From Desulfotignum sp. (GTDB lineage Bacteria > Desulfobacterota > Desulfobacteria > Desulfobacterales > Desulfobacteraceae): a stretch of 7,259 nt of DNA. Positions 1-7,184 of this stretch are shown here, in pieces. The notes under the pieces are model-generated. The model saw only the letters and a list, made by a program, of their open reading frames with translations. It ran no database searches and was not told the origin of the DNA. Where the stretch lies: the NCBI GenBank assembly GCA_011390235.1, contig JAABSS010000016.1, positions 1 through 7,259 of the forward strand, in the 5' to 3' direction. The translations under genes were made by a program, and so were the position numbers. The stretch's first letter is position 1; every line of letters starts with the position of its first letter.

Positions 1-336
1 GTGCTGGTGCCCTATATCGGGGCGGCTGTCATGACCTTTCCCGTGGCCCTGGTGGCCTATTTTCAGTTCGGCTGGACCGGGGATCTGGCATGGATCATTT
101 CCGCGTATCTGATCATCCAGGTCCTGGACGGCAATGTGCTGGTGCCGATTCTGTTTTCAGAGGTGGTGAACCTGCATCCCATTGCCATCATTGTGGCGGT
201 GCTTTTTTTCGGCGGTGTCTGGGGATTCTGGGGCGTGTTTTTTGCCATTCCCCTGGCCATTCTTTTCCAGGGGGTTCTCAATGCCTGGCCCAAGCACCCG
301 GATGACGCGGATGCCGCATACCGTAAGGAAATTTGA
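1..336 (+). CDS. perM: PerM/AI-2E family membrane transporter, C-terminal part (5' end outside window)
   Basis: Only the last 111 codons are present. The reading frame is open at the left edge, so the first codon (GTG) is most likely an internal valine and not a start. The residues resemble the C-terminus of the AI-2E transporter family (PF01594), in particular the PerM branch: PYIGA near residue 4, an LDGNVLVP stretch around 42-49, NLHP around 57-60, and a [15 protein letters not shown] block around 72-86. About three hydrophobic membrane segments are visible, followed by a short charged tail. The family consists of polytopic inner-membrane proteins. Members have been linked to export of autoinducer-2 or to ion/proton exchange, so the substrate cannot be assigned here. 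The stop lies 3 bp before uvrB, so the two are probably co-transcribed, although no functional link to DNA repair is evident. The family call is firm; the perM symbol rests on remembered similarity. Confidence 0.9.
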   Translation: MLVPYIGAAVMTFPVALVAYFQFGWTGDLAWIISAYLIIQVLDGNVLVPILFSEVVNLHPIAIIVAVLFFGGVWGFWGVFFAIPLAILFQGVLNAWPKHPDDADAAYRKEI

Positions 337-339
337 CCC

Positions 340-2334
340 ATGGGACTGTTTCATCTGCAATCCGTATTTTCCCCCACAGGGGACCAGCCCAAAGCCATCG
401 ACTACCTGGCCCGGGGGGTGATGGACAACGAACCCCACCAGGTGCTTTTGGGGGTCACCGGATCAGGCAAGACATTTACCATGGCCAATATTATTGCCCA
501 GGTGGAAAAACCCAGCCTGATCATTGCCCCCAATAAAACCCTGGCAGCCCAGCTGTACAATGAATTCAAAGCGCTGTTTCCGGAAAACTGCGTGGAATAT
601 TTTGTCTCCTATTATGACTATTACCAGCCCGAGGCATATGTGCCGTCCAGTGATACCTATATCCAGAAAGATTCCTCCATCAATGATATCATTGACAAGA
701 TGCGCCATTCCGCCACCCGGTCGGTGCTGGCCCGGCCGGATGTCATTGTGGTGGCATCCGTGTCGTGCATCTACGGTCTGGGTGCTCCGGAAGATTACCT
801 GGATCTGCGCATCACCCTGGCCAGGGACATGGAGATTTCCCGGGAAAAGGTGATCCAGAAACTGGTGGAAATCCAGTATACCAGAAATGATACTGATTTT
901 CACAGAGGGGTGTTCCGGGTCAGGGGGGACCGGCTGGAAATATTTCCGGCGTACGAAGAAGACAAGGCAGTGCGCATAGATTTTTTCGGGGATATCATTG
1001 AAGAGATCTGTGAGATCGACCCGCTGCGGGGGGAGGTGCTCCATACCTTTGAACAGACAGCCATTTATCCGGCATCCCATTATGTGACCAAGCGCCAGAC
1101 CCGGAAAAAAGCGGTGGAAGGGATTCTTGAAGAACTCAAAGAGCGGCTGGAAGTACTGCGGTCGGAAAACCGTCTGGTGGAGGCCCAGCGTCTGGAGGAG
1201 CGGACCCATTATGACATAGAAATGCTCAATGAGATCGGATACTGCAACGGGATAGAAAACTATTCCCGGCATCTCACCGGCAGGGCACCGGGAGAGCCGC
1301 CCCCCACGCTTTTGGATTATATGCCGGATGATTTTCTTTTGTTTTTTGATGAAAGCCATATTTCCGTGTCCCAGCTCGGGGCCATGTACAAGGCTGACCG
1401 TTCCAGAAAGCAGACCCTGGTGGACTATGGATTCCGGCTGCCTTCTGCCGTGGACAACCGGCCCTTGAAGTTTGATGAATTCACGGCCCGGACCTCCAGG
1501 CTCATTTATGTGTCTGCCACCCCGGCGGATTATGAGCTGGAAAAGGCAGGTGTCCGGGTGGCGGAGCAGATCGTGCGCCCCACAGGTCTGCTGGATCCCC
1601 GGGTCCAGGTGCGGGATGCCAGAAACCAGGTGGATGATCTGTACCAGGAGATAGTCAAGCGGGTGGAGGCCAATGAACGGGTTCTGGTAACCACCCTGAC
1701 CAAGCGCATGGCCGAAGATTTAACTGAATATTATGCTGACCTGGGACTGAAAGTGAAATACCTGCATTCTGATATCGCCACCATGGAGCGTATTGAAATT
1801 ATCCAGGACCTGCGCCAGGGCATATTTGACGTGCTCATCGGTATCAACCTGCTCAGAGAAGGACTGGACATACCCGAAGTTTCTCTGGTGGCCATTCTGG
1901 ATGCGGACAAAGAGGGGTTTTTACGGTCTTTCCGGTCTTTTGTCCAGATTTTCGGCAGGGCCGCCAGAAATGTATTCGGCCGGGTGATCATGTACGCGGA
2001 AAAAGAAACCCGGTCCATGAAAAAGGCCATGGAGGAAACCGGCCGCCGCCGCAAGATACAAAAAGCTTATAACGATGCCCATAATATTGTTCCCGCCACC
2101 ATCCAGAAACAGCTCAACGTGTTCACATATCCAAGACAAGGCACAGCTGCGACAGAAGAAGCCGCATCGGTGCATGAAGAGATCAAGGCCTATGATGGAG
2201 AAGAACTCAACCTGGAGGACCTTGTCCGGGATCTGGAATTCAAGATGAAAAAGGCGGCGGAAAAGCTGGAGTTTGAACAGGCAGCCCGGTACCGGGATAA
2301 GATCAGACAATTGACAGAGATGGTGCCGTTTTGA
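340..2334 (+). CDS. uvrB: UvrABC excinuclease subunit B (UvrB), helicase-like damage-verification protein
   Basis: This 664-residue protein has the usual UvrB length. UvrB is loaded by UvrA at damaged DNA in the cytoplasm, checks the lesion using ATP, and recruits UvrC for incision. Visible motifs in order are the N-terminal PTGDQPKAI (residues 12-20), Walker A GVTGSGKT (38-45, Lys44), the aromatic beta-hairpin that threads between DNA strands (about 87-110, with Tyr91/92/94/95/100/107), the Walker B box DESH (337-340), helicase motif VI GRAARN (539-544) with Arg540 and Arg543, and a C-terminal UVR coiled-coil motif (about 622-660) that contacts UvrC. The start is ATG at 340, with AAGGAA at 325-330 nine bases upstream; the N-terminus matches the family without extension. 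The gene follows the transporter by 3 bp and overlaps uvrC by 4 bp. One oddity is that the normally RSERSLIQT-like lead-in to motif VI reads [10 protein letters not shown] (529-538). No SOS box is visible, but the operon start lies outside the window. Confidence 0.98.
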   Translation: MGLFHLQSVFSPTGDQPKAIDYLARGVMDNEPHQVLLGVTGSGKTFTMANIIAQVEKPSLIIAPNKTLAAQLYNEFKALFPENCVEYFVSYYDYYQPEAYVPSSDTYIQKDSSINDIIDKMRHSATRSVLARPDVIVVASVSCIYGLGAPEDYLDLRITLARDMEISREKVIQKLVEIQYTRNDTDFHRGVFRVRGDRLEIFPAYEEDKAVRIDFFGDIIEEICEIDPLRGEVLHTFEQTAIYPASHYVTKRQTRKKAVEGILEELKERLEVLRSENRLVEAQRLEERTHYDIEMLNEIGYCNGIENYSRHLTGRAPGEPPPTLLDYMPDDFLLFFDESHISVSQLGAMYKADRSRKQTLVDYGFRLPSAVDNRPLKFDEFTARTSRLIYVSATPADYELEKAGVRVAEQIVRPTGLLDPRVQVRDARNQVDDLYQEIVKRVEANERVLVTTLTKRMAEDLTEYYADLGLKVKYLHSDIATMERIEIIQDLRQGIFDVLIGINLLREGLDIPEVSLVAILDADKEGFLRSFRSFVQIFGRAARNVFGRVIMYAEKETRSMKKAMEETGRRRKIQKAYNDAHNIVPATIQKQLNVFTYPRQGTAATEEAASVHEEIKAYDGEELNLEDLVRDLEFKMKKAAEKLEFEQAARYRDKIRQLTEMVPF

Positions 2335-4166
2335 CCGGACTGGATACTGCACTTGCGGAAAAATACCTCCAGGCCCCCCACAGCCCCGGGGTCTACCTGA
2401 TGAAGGATGCCAAAGCAAAGATTATTTATGTGGGAAAGGCCAAAGACCTGAAAAAGCGGCTGGGATCCTATTTTGCCAAACAAAATCAAACAGATGGTAA
2501 AACCGCGGTCCTGCTGGCCATGGTCAGGGATTTCGACCTGATCATCACCGCATCCGACCATGAGGCGTTTATCCTGGAATCCAACCTCATAAAAGAGCAC
2601 CGGCCCAGGTATAATGTGCTGCTCAAGGACGGGAAAAATTATCCGCTGCTGCGCATTGACATGCATGCACCCTTTCCCGCCATCCAGCGGGTGCGCAAAA
2701 TAAAAAACGACCATGCCCTGTATTTTGGTCCCTATTCTTCGTCCAACAGTGTGAACCGGACCCTGCGGCAGATTCAGAAAATTTTCAAGCTCAGAAAATG
2801 CAAAGACACCCAGTTTAAAAACCGGTCCCGGCCCTGCCTCAATTATCAGATCAAGGAATGCATGGGACCCTGCTGCCGGAAGGTGGATGAGGCAGCCTAC
2901 CTGCAGCAGGTAAAGGATGCGGTGTTGTTTTTAAAGGGCAGGCCCGGCCAGGTGATGCAGAAATTGAAAACCGAAATGCAGGTCCATGCCGACACCCGGG
3001 AATTTGAAAAAGCGGCCCAGAAAAGGGATGCCATGTTTGCCATAACCAATATCATGGAAAAACAGGTGGTGGTGTGCACTGACCTGAAGGACCGGGATGT
3101 GATGGGCCTGGCTGCCCGGCAGGGGATGGCTGTTGTCACGGTGATGCTTGTCCGGTCCGGCCGGCTGGTGGATACGGTGCATTATCCCCTGGATCCCGGG
3201 TTCAGGGAAAATGATGAGATCCTGCGGGCTTTTTTGTGGCAGTATTATGGCAAAACCCGGTTTTTGCCGGATGTTGTGCTGGTGGACCGGGAGATTGAAA
3301 ACCTGGATGCCCTGGCATCTGTGCTGCGGGAAAAAAAAGAAAAAAAAGTGACGGTGCATGTGCCGGTGCGGGGAGAAAAACGCAGACTGGTGGAGATGGC
3401 TTGTGTCAATGCCGACCGGGAACTGGAAAAGCTTCTGGTCAAAGAGGAGGCTGCCCGGTCTGCCCTGGCCATGCTCCAGTCCCTTTTACAGATGGACCGA
3501 TTGCCCGAGCGGATCGAATGTTTCGACAATTCCAGTCTTTCCGGGCAGGACCCGGTATCGTCCATGGCGGTGTTCGCCGGGGGGCGGCCGGAAAAAAATG
3601 CCTACCGCAGATATATCATCCAGGATATTGACCAGCCGGATGACTATGCCTGTATGACCCGGGTGTTGACACGCCGGTTCTTAAAGGAACAAACAGAAAT
3701 GACCTGGCCGGATCTGCTGGTGGTGGACGGTGGAAAAGGGCAGCTGGGCATGGCCGTCTCGGTACTCAAAGAACTGGGCATCCATGGCAGATTTGCTGTG
3801 GCCGGGCTGGCCAAAAAAGATGAAACAAAAGGCGAAGATATGGACAAGATTTATATCCCCGGCCGGTCCAATCCTTTGAACACCGCATCTGCCAAAAAGG
3901 CGTTGTTCCTGCTGCAGCAGATAAGGGATGAGGCCCACAGAGTAGCCGTCACCTTTCAGCGCAGCCGTCGGGAAAAACGGGGCAGCCTGTCTGTTTTTGA
4001 TACTGTCCCCGGCATCGGGCCCAAAAAGAAAAAGCTGCTTCTCCACCGTTTCAAAGGCCTGGAGAATCTGAAAAATGCTTCTGTGGGCGAATTGACCGCC
4101 CTGCCGGGAATTACCGAAGATCTGGCCAACAAGCTTCTGGAACGGGTCAATGCGGATCTGCCATGA
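2331..4166 (+). CDS. uvrC: UvrABC excinuclease subunit C (UvrC), dual-incision nuclease
   Basis: This 611-residue protein matches the family length. UvrC binds the UvrB-DNA complex and makes the 3' and then the 5' cut around a lesion. The N-terminal GIY-YIG nuclease shows GVY (20-22), YVG (33-35), the catalytic-type Arg43 and a metal-binding Glu83 in LESNLIK. Cysteines 157, 169, 177 and 181 have the C-x11-C-x7-C-x3-C spacing known from the 4Fe-4S cluster of E. coli UvrC, and an extra Cys182 follows. A UVR motif (about 204-240) pairs with UvrB. The RNase H-like endonuclease domain has Asp399 (ECFDNS), Asp466 (VVDGGKGQ) and His536. Two helix-hairpin-helix motifs for DNA binding lie at about 552-605. 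The start is TTG at 2331, inside the uvrB stop (TTGA overlap). The next in-frame ATG (2400) would cut into the GIY-YIG fold, so TTG plus translational coupling is preferred; no strong ribosome site is seen. Two A8 runs (3331-3338 and 3340-3347) lie before the endonuclease domain. Confidence 0.97.
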   Translation: MTGLDTALAEKYLQAPHSPGVYLMKDAKAKIIYVGKAKDLKKRLGSYFAKQNQTDGKTAVLLAMVRDFDLIITASDHEAFILESNLIKEHRPRYNVLLKDGKNYPLLRIDMHAPFPAIQRVRKIKNDHALYFGPYSSSNSVNRTLRQIQKIFKLRKCKDTQFKNRSRPCLNYQIKECMGPCCRKVDEAAYLQQVKDAVLFLKGRPGQVMQKLKTEMQVHADTREFEKAAQKRDAMFAITNIMEKQVVVCTDLKDRDVMGLAARQGMAVVTVMLVRSGRLVDTVHYPLDPGFRENDEILRAFLWQYYGKTRFLPDVVLVDREIENLDALASVLREKKEKKVTVHVPVRGEKRRLVEMACVNADRELEKLLVKEEAARSALAMLQSLLQMDRLPERIECFDNSSLSGQDPVSSMAVFAGGRPEKNAYRRYIIQDIDQPDDYACMTRVLTRRFLKEQTEMTWPDLLVVDGGKGQLGMAVSVLKELGIHGRFAVAGLAKKDETKGEDMDKIYIPGRSNPLNTASAKKALFLLQQIRDEAHRVAVTFQRSRREKRGSLSVFDTVPGIGPKKKKLLLHRFKGLENLKNASVGELTALPGITEDLANKLLERVNADLP

Positions 4167-4208
4167 GCCGTCATGGGGTCAGGCCGCCGGTGTCCATAAA
4201 ACTTTTTT
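4161..4208 (+). terminator. Possible weak terminator after uvrC
   Basis: The uvrC stop sits in a 6-bp inverted repeat (CCATGA at 4161-4166, TCATGG at 4171-4176, 4-nt loop). An alternative, weaker hairpin pairs ATGG (4173-4176) with CCAT (4194-4197), and a T6 run (4203-4208) follows five bases later. Neither is a textbook intrinsic terminator: the first stem lies far from the T-run and the second has mismatches. The position, between the uvrBC block and a separately promoted gene, is right for a terminator. Partial read-through into the next gene is equally possible. Confidence 0.25.
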
Positions 4209-4209
4209 G

Positions 4210-4231
4210 CTTTACACAGCCTGTGGTAAAG
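4210..4231. promoter_or_regulatory. Operator-like inverted repeat between the -35 and -10 boxes
   Basis: CTTTACACAG (4210-4219) faces CTGTGGTAAAG (4221-4231). The reverse complement of the right arm is CTTTACCACAG, so the arms match over ten bases with one extra base on the right. The repeat covers the -35-like hexamer and ends just before the -10-like hexamer, where a repressor site would be expected. The near-zero loop argues against an RNA hairpin and favours a protein site if it is functional. No regulator can be named. Confidence 0.35.
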
Positions 4232-4237
4232 TATAGT
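4211..4237 (+). promoter_or_regulatory. Candidate sigma70-type promoter for the S1-protein gene
   Basis: A -35-like TTTACA (4211-4216) and a -10-like TATAGT (4232-4237) lie upstream of the S1-domain gene. The 15-base spacer is shorter than the preferred 17. An alternative -35, TTGCTT (4207-4212), gives a 19-base spacer. Transcription would begin near 4244, leaving a leader of about 37 nt before the chosen ATG at 4281. This is the only promoter-like pair I found in the 114-bp gap, and it fits a new transcription unit after uvrC. It is inference from sequence resemblance only. Confidence 0.4.
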
Positions 4238-4269
4238 AGTCAGGCATGTGTTACATAACCGCCTTGTTT

Positions 4270-4274
4270 GGAGA
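4270..4274 (+). promoter_or_regulatory. Ribosome binding site that fixes the S1-gene start
   Basis: GGAGA at 4270-4274 lies six bases before ATG 4281, an ideal distance. It favours this ATG over the upstream in-frame GTG at 4248, which has no purine-rich site and would lie only a few bases from the predicted transcription start. Confidence 0.8.
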
Positions 4275-4280
4275 AAGACC

Positions 4281-5738
4281 ATGACAGAAAAATTTGATGA
4301 AAACCCGGACAACAATTCTGAAGAATTGAGTTTTGAAGAACTTTTTGCATCCTATGATGACAACATGGGCCGCGAACTTAAACCAGGAGATATGGTGGAA
4401 GGAAAAATCATATCTGTTGGCAGGGCCAGCGTGTATATTGATACCGGCACCAAAAGTGACGGTGTTGTGGAAAAAAACGAGCTGCTGGATGAAAACGGGG
4501 AATTCCCCTGGCAGGCGGGTGATACCATAACCTTGTATGTGGTGTCCTTGAGTGAAAGCGAGATCATTTTGTCCAGGGCCATTTCCGGTGCGGGAAAAGC
4601 TGCCCTGCTGGAAGATGCGGCCCAAAACAAAACCCCTGTGGAAGGAAAGGTAAAGGCTGTCATAAAAGGCGGATTCAATGTGGATATCCTGGGTAAACGG
4701 GCTTTTTGTCCGGTAAGCCAGATGGATGTCAAATATGTGGAAACCCCTGAGGATTTTGTGGGGCAGACCCATCATTTTCTGGTCACCCGGTATGAGGAAA
4801 GCGGCCGGAATATTGTGGTATCCCGCAAAGATCTGCTGACAGCGCAGATGAAAGAGGCCCAGCAGGTGTTTCTGGCAGATGTGGCAGTGGGAGATCTGCT
4901 CCATGGAACCGTTACCCGGCTCATGTCTTACGGCGCATTTGTCGAGCTGGCACCGGGTGTGGAGGGCATGGTGCATATTTCCGAGCTGGGCTGGTCCAGG
5001 ATCGAAAAACCGGATGAGGTGGTGAAGCCCGGGGATGCAGTGCTGGTCAAACTGCTGAAAATAGACCATATGGAAGGGCAGGACCTGCCCAAAATCTCCC
5101 TGTCTGTAAAACAGACTGCAGAAGATCCCTGGGACAGCATGGACAAGGCTTTCAAACCGGGTGACCAGGTGACCGGAAAGGTGGTGCGCCTTACCGGTTT
5201 TGGTGCGTTTGTGGAAATTGCGCCGGGTGTGGACGGCCTGGTGCATATCAGTGAGATGAGCCACACCAGAAGGGTTATGCGGCCGGAGGATGTGGTTGAA
5301 AAAGGAGAACAGGTCCAGGTGGTTATAAAATCCATTGATATGGATGCCAAACGGGTCTCTTTGAGCATCAAGGATGCCCTTGGGGATCCCTGGACCGGGA
5401 TTTCCGTTAAATACAAACCAGGAGATATCCTGGAAGCCAGGCTGGAAAAAAGAGAGACATTCGGGCTGTTCATCGGTCTGGAACCGGGGGTCACAGGTCT
5501 GATGCCCGTATCAACCGTCAGGAACGCTGCAGATGCCAAATCCTTTGATGCATTGAAACCCGGAGATGCCGTCACCGTGCTCGTTCAGCAGGTGGATGAG
5601 GAAAACCGGCGCATTACCCTGGCACCACCGGACCAGAAGGATACGGAAAACTGGCAGCAGTTTGCCGGGGACCAGAAGGAAAAACCGGTGGGTACCATGG
5701 AAAGTGTTTTTCTGGAAGCCATGAAAAAGAAAAAATAG
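4281..5738 (+). CDS. S1 RNA-binding domain protein with five S1 repeats (ribosomal protein S1-like)
   Basis: The 485-residue protein begins with a short acidic segment (about 1-30) followed by five OB-fold S1 repeats at roughly 33-101, 118-186, 202-279, 290-365 and 376-449. It ends in a basic MKKKK tail. Repeats 3 and 4 are the most typical, with YGAFVELAPGVEGMVHISEL (217-236) and a near copy at 307-326. Repeats 1, 2 and 5 are more divergent, as in ribosomal S1, where the first two repeats serve ribosome docking and later ones bind mRNA. Canonical S1 of about 557 residues has six repeats, so this is either a shorter lineage form of S1 or a second S1-like protein acting in translation or RNA turnover. 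I therefore leave the symbol empty. ATG 4281 is chosen for its GGAGA site. The gene has its own candidate promoter, and the receiver gene follows 32 bp downstream, probably in the same transcript. Confidence 0.93.
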   Translation: MTEKFDENPDNNSEELSFEELFASYDDNMGRELKPGDMVEGKIISVGRASVYIDTGTKSDGVVEKNELLDENGEFPWQAGDTITLYVVSLSESEIILSRAISGAGKAALLEDAAQNKTPVEGKVKAVIKGGFNVDILGKRAFCPVSQMDVKYVETPEDFVGQTHHFLVTRYEESGRNIVVSRKDLLTAQMKEAQQVFLADVAVGDLLHGTVTRLMSYGAFVELAPGVEGMVHISELGWSRIEKPDEVVKPGDAVLVKLLKIDHMEGQDLPKISLSVKQTAEDPWDSMDKAFKPGDQVTGKVVRLTGFGAFVEIAPGVDGLVHISEMSHTRRVMRPEDVVEKGEQVQVVIKSIDMDAKRVSLSIKDALGDPWTGISVKYKPGDILEARLEKRETFGLFIGLEPGVTGLMPVSTVRNAADAKSFDALKPGDAVTVLVQQVDEENRRITLAPPDQKDTENWQQFAGDQKEKPVGTMESVFLEAMKKKK

Positions 5739-5761
5739 CAGACCAAAAGAAAATATATGCA

Positions 5762-5779
5762 GCCGGTAAAATGGCCGGC
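5762..5779 (+). other. Small hairpin enclosing the receiver-gene start codon
   Basis: GCCGG (5762-5766) and CCGGC (5775-5779) form a 5-bp GC stem whose 8-nt loop contains the ATG at 5771-5773. No good ribosome binding site precedes this ATG. The structure could lower initiation, or may simply be a chance GC palindrome. It leaves open that translation starts at the in-frame ATG 5792, although AAAGG there directly abuts the codon and is too close for a standard site. Confidence 0.3.
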
Positions 5780-6193
5780 AGTGATGAAAGGATGGATCAG
5801 GTGATCCAGCAGGTACAGGGCAGAAGAATTTTATTTGTGGATGATGAAGACTATCTGGCCGAAGTTGGACGGGAAATGCTTGAAGATTACGGCTATACAG
5901 TTGATATCATGACCCGTTCCCCGGCGGCATTGGAATTGTTCAAAAAAAAACCGTTTCACTATGATGCATTAATCACAGATTATACCATGCCGGAAATGAC
6001 CGGTGATGTGCTCATGGAAAAAATTTTGCAGATCCGCCCGGGACTGCCTGTGATCATCTGTACCGGTATTACACCGCCGCCTGAAGTTCTGGACAGGATC
6101 CAGACTGCAATCCTGCTCATGAAACCTTTTGATATGGCTCAACTCCTCCAGGCGGTGGACAGCTTCTGGAAAAAAAAAGACACTATCCCATGA
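5771..6193 (+). CDS. Single-domain response regulator (CheY-like receiver protein)
   Basis: The 140-residue protein is almost entirely one receiver (REC) domain. It has the acidic pair Asp24-Asp25 in ILFVDDED, the phospho-acceptor Asp70 in LITDYTMPEMTG, Thr98 in IICTG and Lys118 in LMKPF, so it should be phosphorylatable. No output domain follows, so it likely works by protein contact or as part of a phosphorelay. The closest style is the receiver modules at the C-terminus of hybrid histidine kinases. No kinase gene is in the window, so its partner is unknown. The start is uncertain: ATG 5771 (used here) gives 18 residues before the domain, and ATG 5792 is possible. The gene lies 32 bp after the S1 gene and overlaps the phosphatase gene by 4 bp (ATGA), which suggests translational coupling. 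Two A9 runs (5942-5950 and 6170-6178) are in frame; the second is discussed as a slippery site. Confidence 0.93.
   Translation: MAGSDERMDQVIQQVQGRRILFVDDEDYLAEVGREMLEDYGYTVDIMTRSPAALELFKKKPFHYDALITDYTMPEMTGDVLMEKILQIRPGLPVIICTGITPPPEVLDRIQTAILLMKPFDMAQLLQAVDSFWKKKDTIP
6150..6178 (+). promoter_or_regulatory. Candidate -1 frameshift or slippage site at the receiver/phosphatase junction
   Basis: Receiver codons AAA AAA AAA (6170-6178) contain the phased heptamer A-AAA-AAA used in -1 frameshifting. AGGCGGT (6150-6156), one mismatch from the AGGAGGT ribosome-pairing consensus, lies about 15 nt upstream, roughly where a stimulatory site sits in dnaX. After a -1 slip the codons AGA CAC TAT CCC lead without a stop into ATG 6190 in the phosphatase frame. 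A 6-bp hairpin (ATCTGT 6200-6205, ACAGAT 6211-6216) is present, but at 21 nt it is farther than the usual 5-9 nt. Function is inference. Confidence 0.3.
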
Positions 6194-7050
6194 ACCGGCA
6201 TCTGTTTATCACAGATCTTGACGGCACCCTGTTCAATGATGACAAGGATATTTCAGACACAGATCTGGACACCCTTGCCCGGCTGCGGTCCAGGGGTATA
6301 GTGGTTGCCATTGCCACAGGCCGCAGTCTCTACTCCTATCAAAAAGCCCTGGCTGCAATCAACCTGGAAAATGATCTGCTGCCGGTGGATTATCTTTTGT
6401 TTTCCACCGGTGCCGGGATTCTGGACATAAAACAAAATAAGATTCTCCGGAACTCTGCCATTTCCAGGCGTGATGTGAGAAAGATCACCACCTGTTTTGA
6501 CCAGGCAGGATTTGACTATATGGTCCACAAGGCCATTCCGGACACCCATTTTTTTTTCTACAAATCCCAGGGACATGAAAATCCGGATTTTTACAAGCGG
6601 ATTGACTTGTATCAGTCTTTTGCCAGCCCCCTGCATCCTGAATCCGAGGTGTATGCATCAGCGACCCAGGTGCTGGCTGTGGTGCCCCGGGGGCTTGTAT
6701 CCGGTCAGCTGGCTGAGCTGAAATCAGCGCTGGCCGGTTACAGCGTGATTCATGCTACCTCCCCTTTAGACCACCGGTCTGCATGGATCGAGGTCTTCCA
6801 CCACCAGACGTCCAAAAGTCAGGCTGCGGCATGGCTTGCCTCTGGACTGAAAATCCCGCGCGACCAGGTTGTTGCTGTGGGAAATGATTACAATGACCAG
6901 GATATGCTGGAATGGGCCGGTCAGAGTTTTTGTGTGGCCAATGCTGTGTCCGGCCTTGATACCGGTTTTCTGATGCCGGTTTCCAACAATGCGCACGGGG
7001 TAAGCCGGGCTGCCGGCATGTCGGGCCTGCTGGAATTGTGCAGCATATAA
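6190..7050 (+). CDS. HAD superfamily hydrolase, Cof/class IIB-type phosphatase
   Basis: The 286-residue length is typical for Cof-type haloacid-dehalogenase phosphatases, cytosolic enzymes that dephosphorylate small molecules through an aspartyl-phosphate. Motif I is DLDGTLF with nucleophile Asp9 and acid/base Asp11. Motif II is ATGRS with Thr43. Motif III is Lys209 in TSKSQAAA. Motif IV is GNDYND (231-236), where Asp233 and Asp236 can bind magnesium. The region from about 85 to 190 fits a C2-type cap, which sets substrate choice, so the substrate cannot be predicted. Sugar phosphates and related metabolites are common for the family. The ATG overlaps the receiver stop (ATGA), and no separate ribosome site is seen, which suggests re-initiation or coupling. 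A T9 run (6549-6557) encodes part of HFFFY. The pairing with a receiver gene is not one I recognise as a standard operon. Confidence 0.93.
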   Translation: MNRHLFITDLDGTLFNDDKDISDTDLDTLARLRSRGIVVAIATGRSLYSYQKALAAINLENDLLPVDYLLFSTGAGILDIKQNKILRNSAISRRDVRKITTCFDQAGFDYMVHKAIPDTHFFFYKSQGHENPDFYKRIDLYQSFASPLHPESEVYASATQVLAVVPRGLVSGQLAELKSALAGYSVIHATSPLDHRSAWIEVFHHQTSKSQAAAWLASGLKIPRDQVVAVGNDYNDQDMLEWAGQSFCVANAVSGLDTGFLMPVSNNAHGVSRAAGMSGLLELCSI

Positions 7051-7097
7051 ACATCCCGGACAAATTTTGTGAGGCAGCCTGGTGTATGTGTTTTATG

Positions 7098-7157
7098 TGA
7101 AAGCCGTCAGCCGTCAGCCATCAATACTCAGCTAACAGCTTACAGCTTTCATTTTTT
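7098..7157 (+). terminator. Imperfect palindrome plus T6, likely terminator of the S1-receiver-phosphatase unit
   Basis: The heptad array is also an imperfect inverted repeat centred near 7124.5. TGAAAGC (7098-7104) pairs with GCTTTCA (7145-7151), and further GT, AGC, GT and AGC blocks pair inward with single mismatches, giving about 17 pairs over 21 positions. T6 (7152-7157) follows immediately in the forward direction. It lies 47 bp after the phosphatase stop. On the minus strand most mismatches become G-U wobbles, so the RNA fold is better there, but no T-run follows on that strand. Confidence 0.5.
7099..7147. repeat. Seven-unit heptad repeat array
   Basis: Read on the minus strand from 7147, the sequence divides into seven consecutive 7-mers: AGCTGTA, AGCTGTT, AGCTGAG, TATTGAT, GGCTGAC, GGCTGAC, GGCTTTC. 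Six share a GCT core at the same phase; the fourth is degenerate. Degenerate heptamer arrays of this kind occur as dispersed intergenic elements in several bacterial genomes. Their role is generally unclear, and whether this one recurs in its genome cannot be seen here. Confidence 0.7.
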
Positions 7158-7184
7158 GTTGTGCCCGCCAGGGCATGAATGTTA

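Noticed and set aside
463..1359. Minus-strand open frame of 298 codons opposite uvrB
   Set aside because: uvrB is unmistakable on the plus strand over the same bases; the antisense product shows no family features.
4248..4280. GTG at 4248 as an 11-residue N-terminal extension of the S1 protein
   Set aside because: There is no ribosome site before it, it lies almost at the predicted transcription start, and ATG 4281 has a well-placed GGAGA.
4251..5264. Long minus-strand open frame (337 codons) opposite the S1-domain gene
   Set aside because: It is antisense to a clear five-repeat S1 protein, its translation is rich in His, Phe and Gln with no recognisable domain, and it has no ribosome site. 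It is a shadow of the coding strand.
5757..5804. Short upstream open frame (15 codons, MQPVKWPAVMKGWIR) overlapping the receiver start
   Set aside because: It has only a weak A-rich lead and no ribosome site. Frames of this length are expected by chance, so a regulatory leader peptide is not supported.
7099..7147. Heptad array as a CRISPR or insertion-sequence end
   Set aside because: Units are 7 bp with no spacers, and there are no cas or transposase genes and no target-site duplication in view.
7162..7175. TGCCC-GCCA-GGGCA hairpin as a terminator for the convergent minus-strand gene
   Set aside because: The stem is only 5 bp, and on the minus strand it is followed by CAACAAAAAA, not a T-run, so it does not fit an intrinsic terminator.
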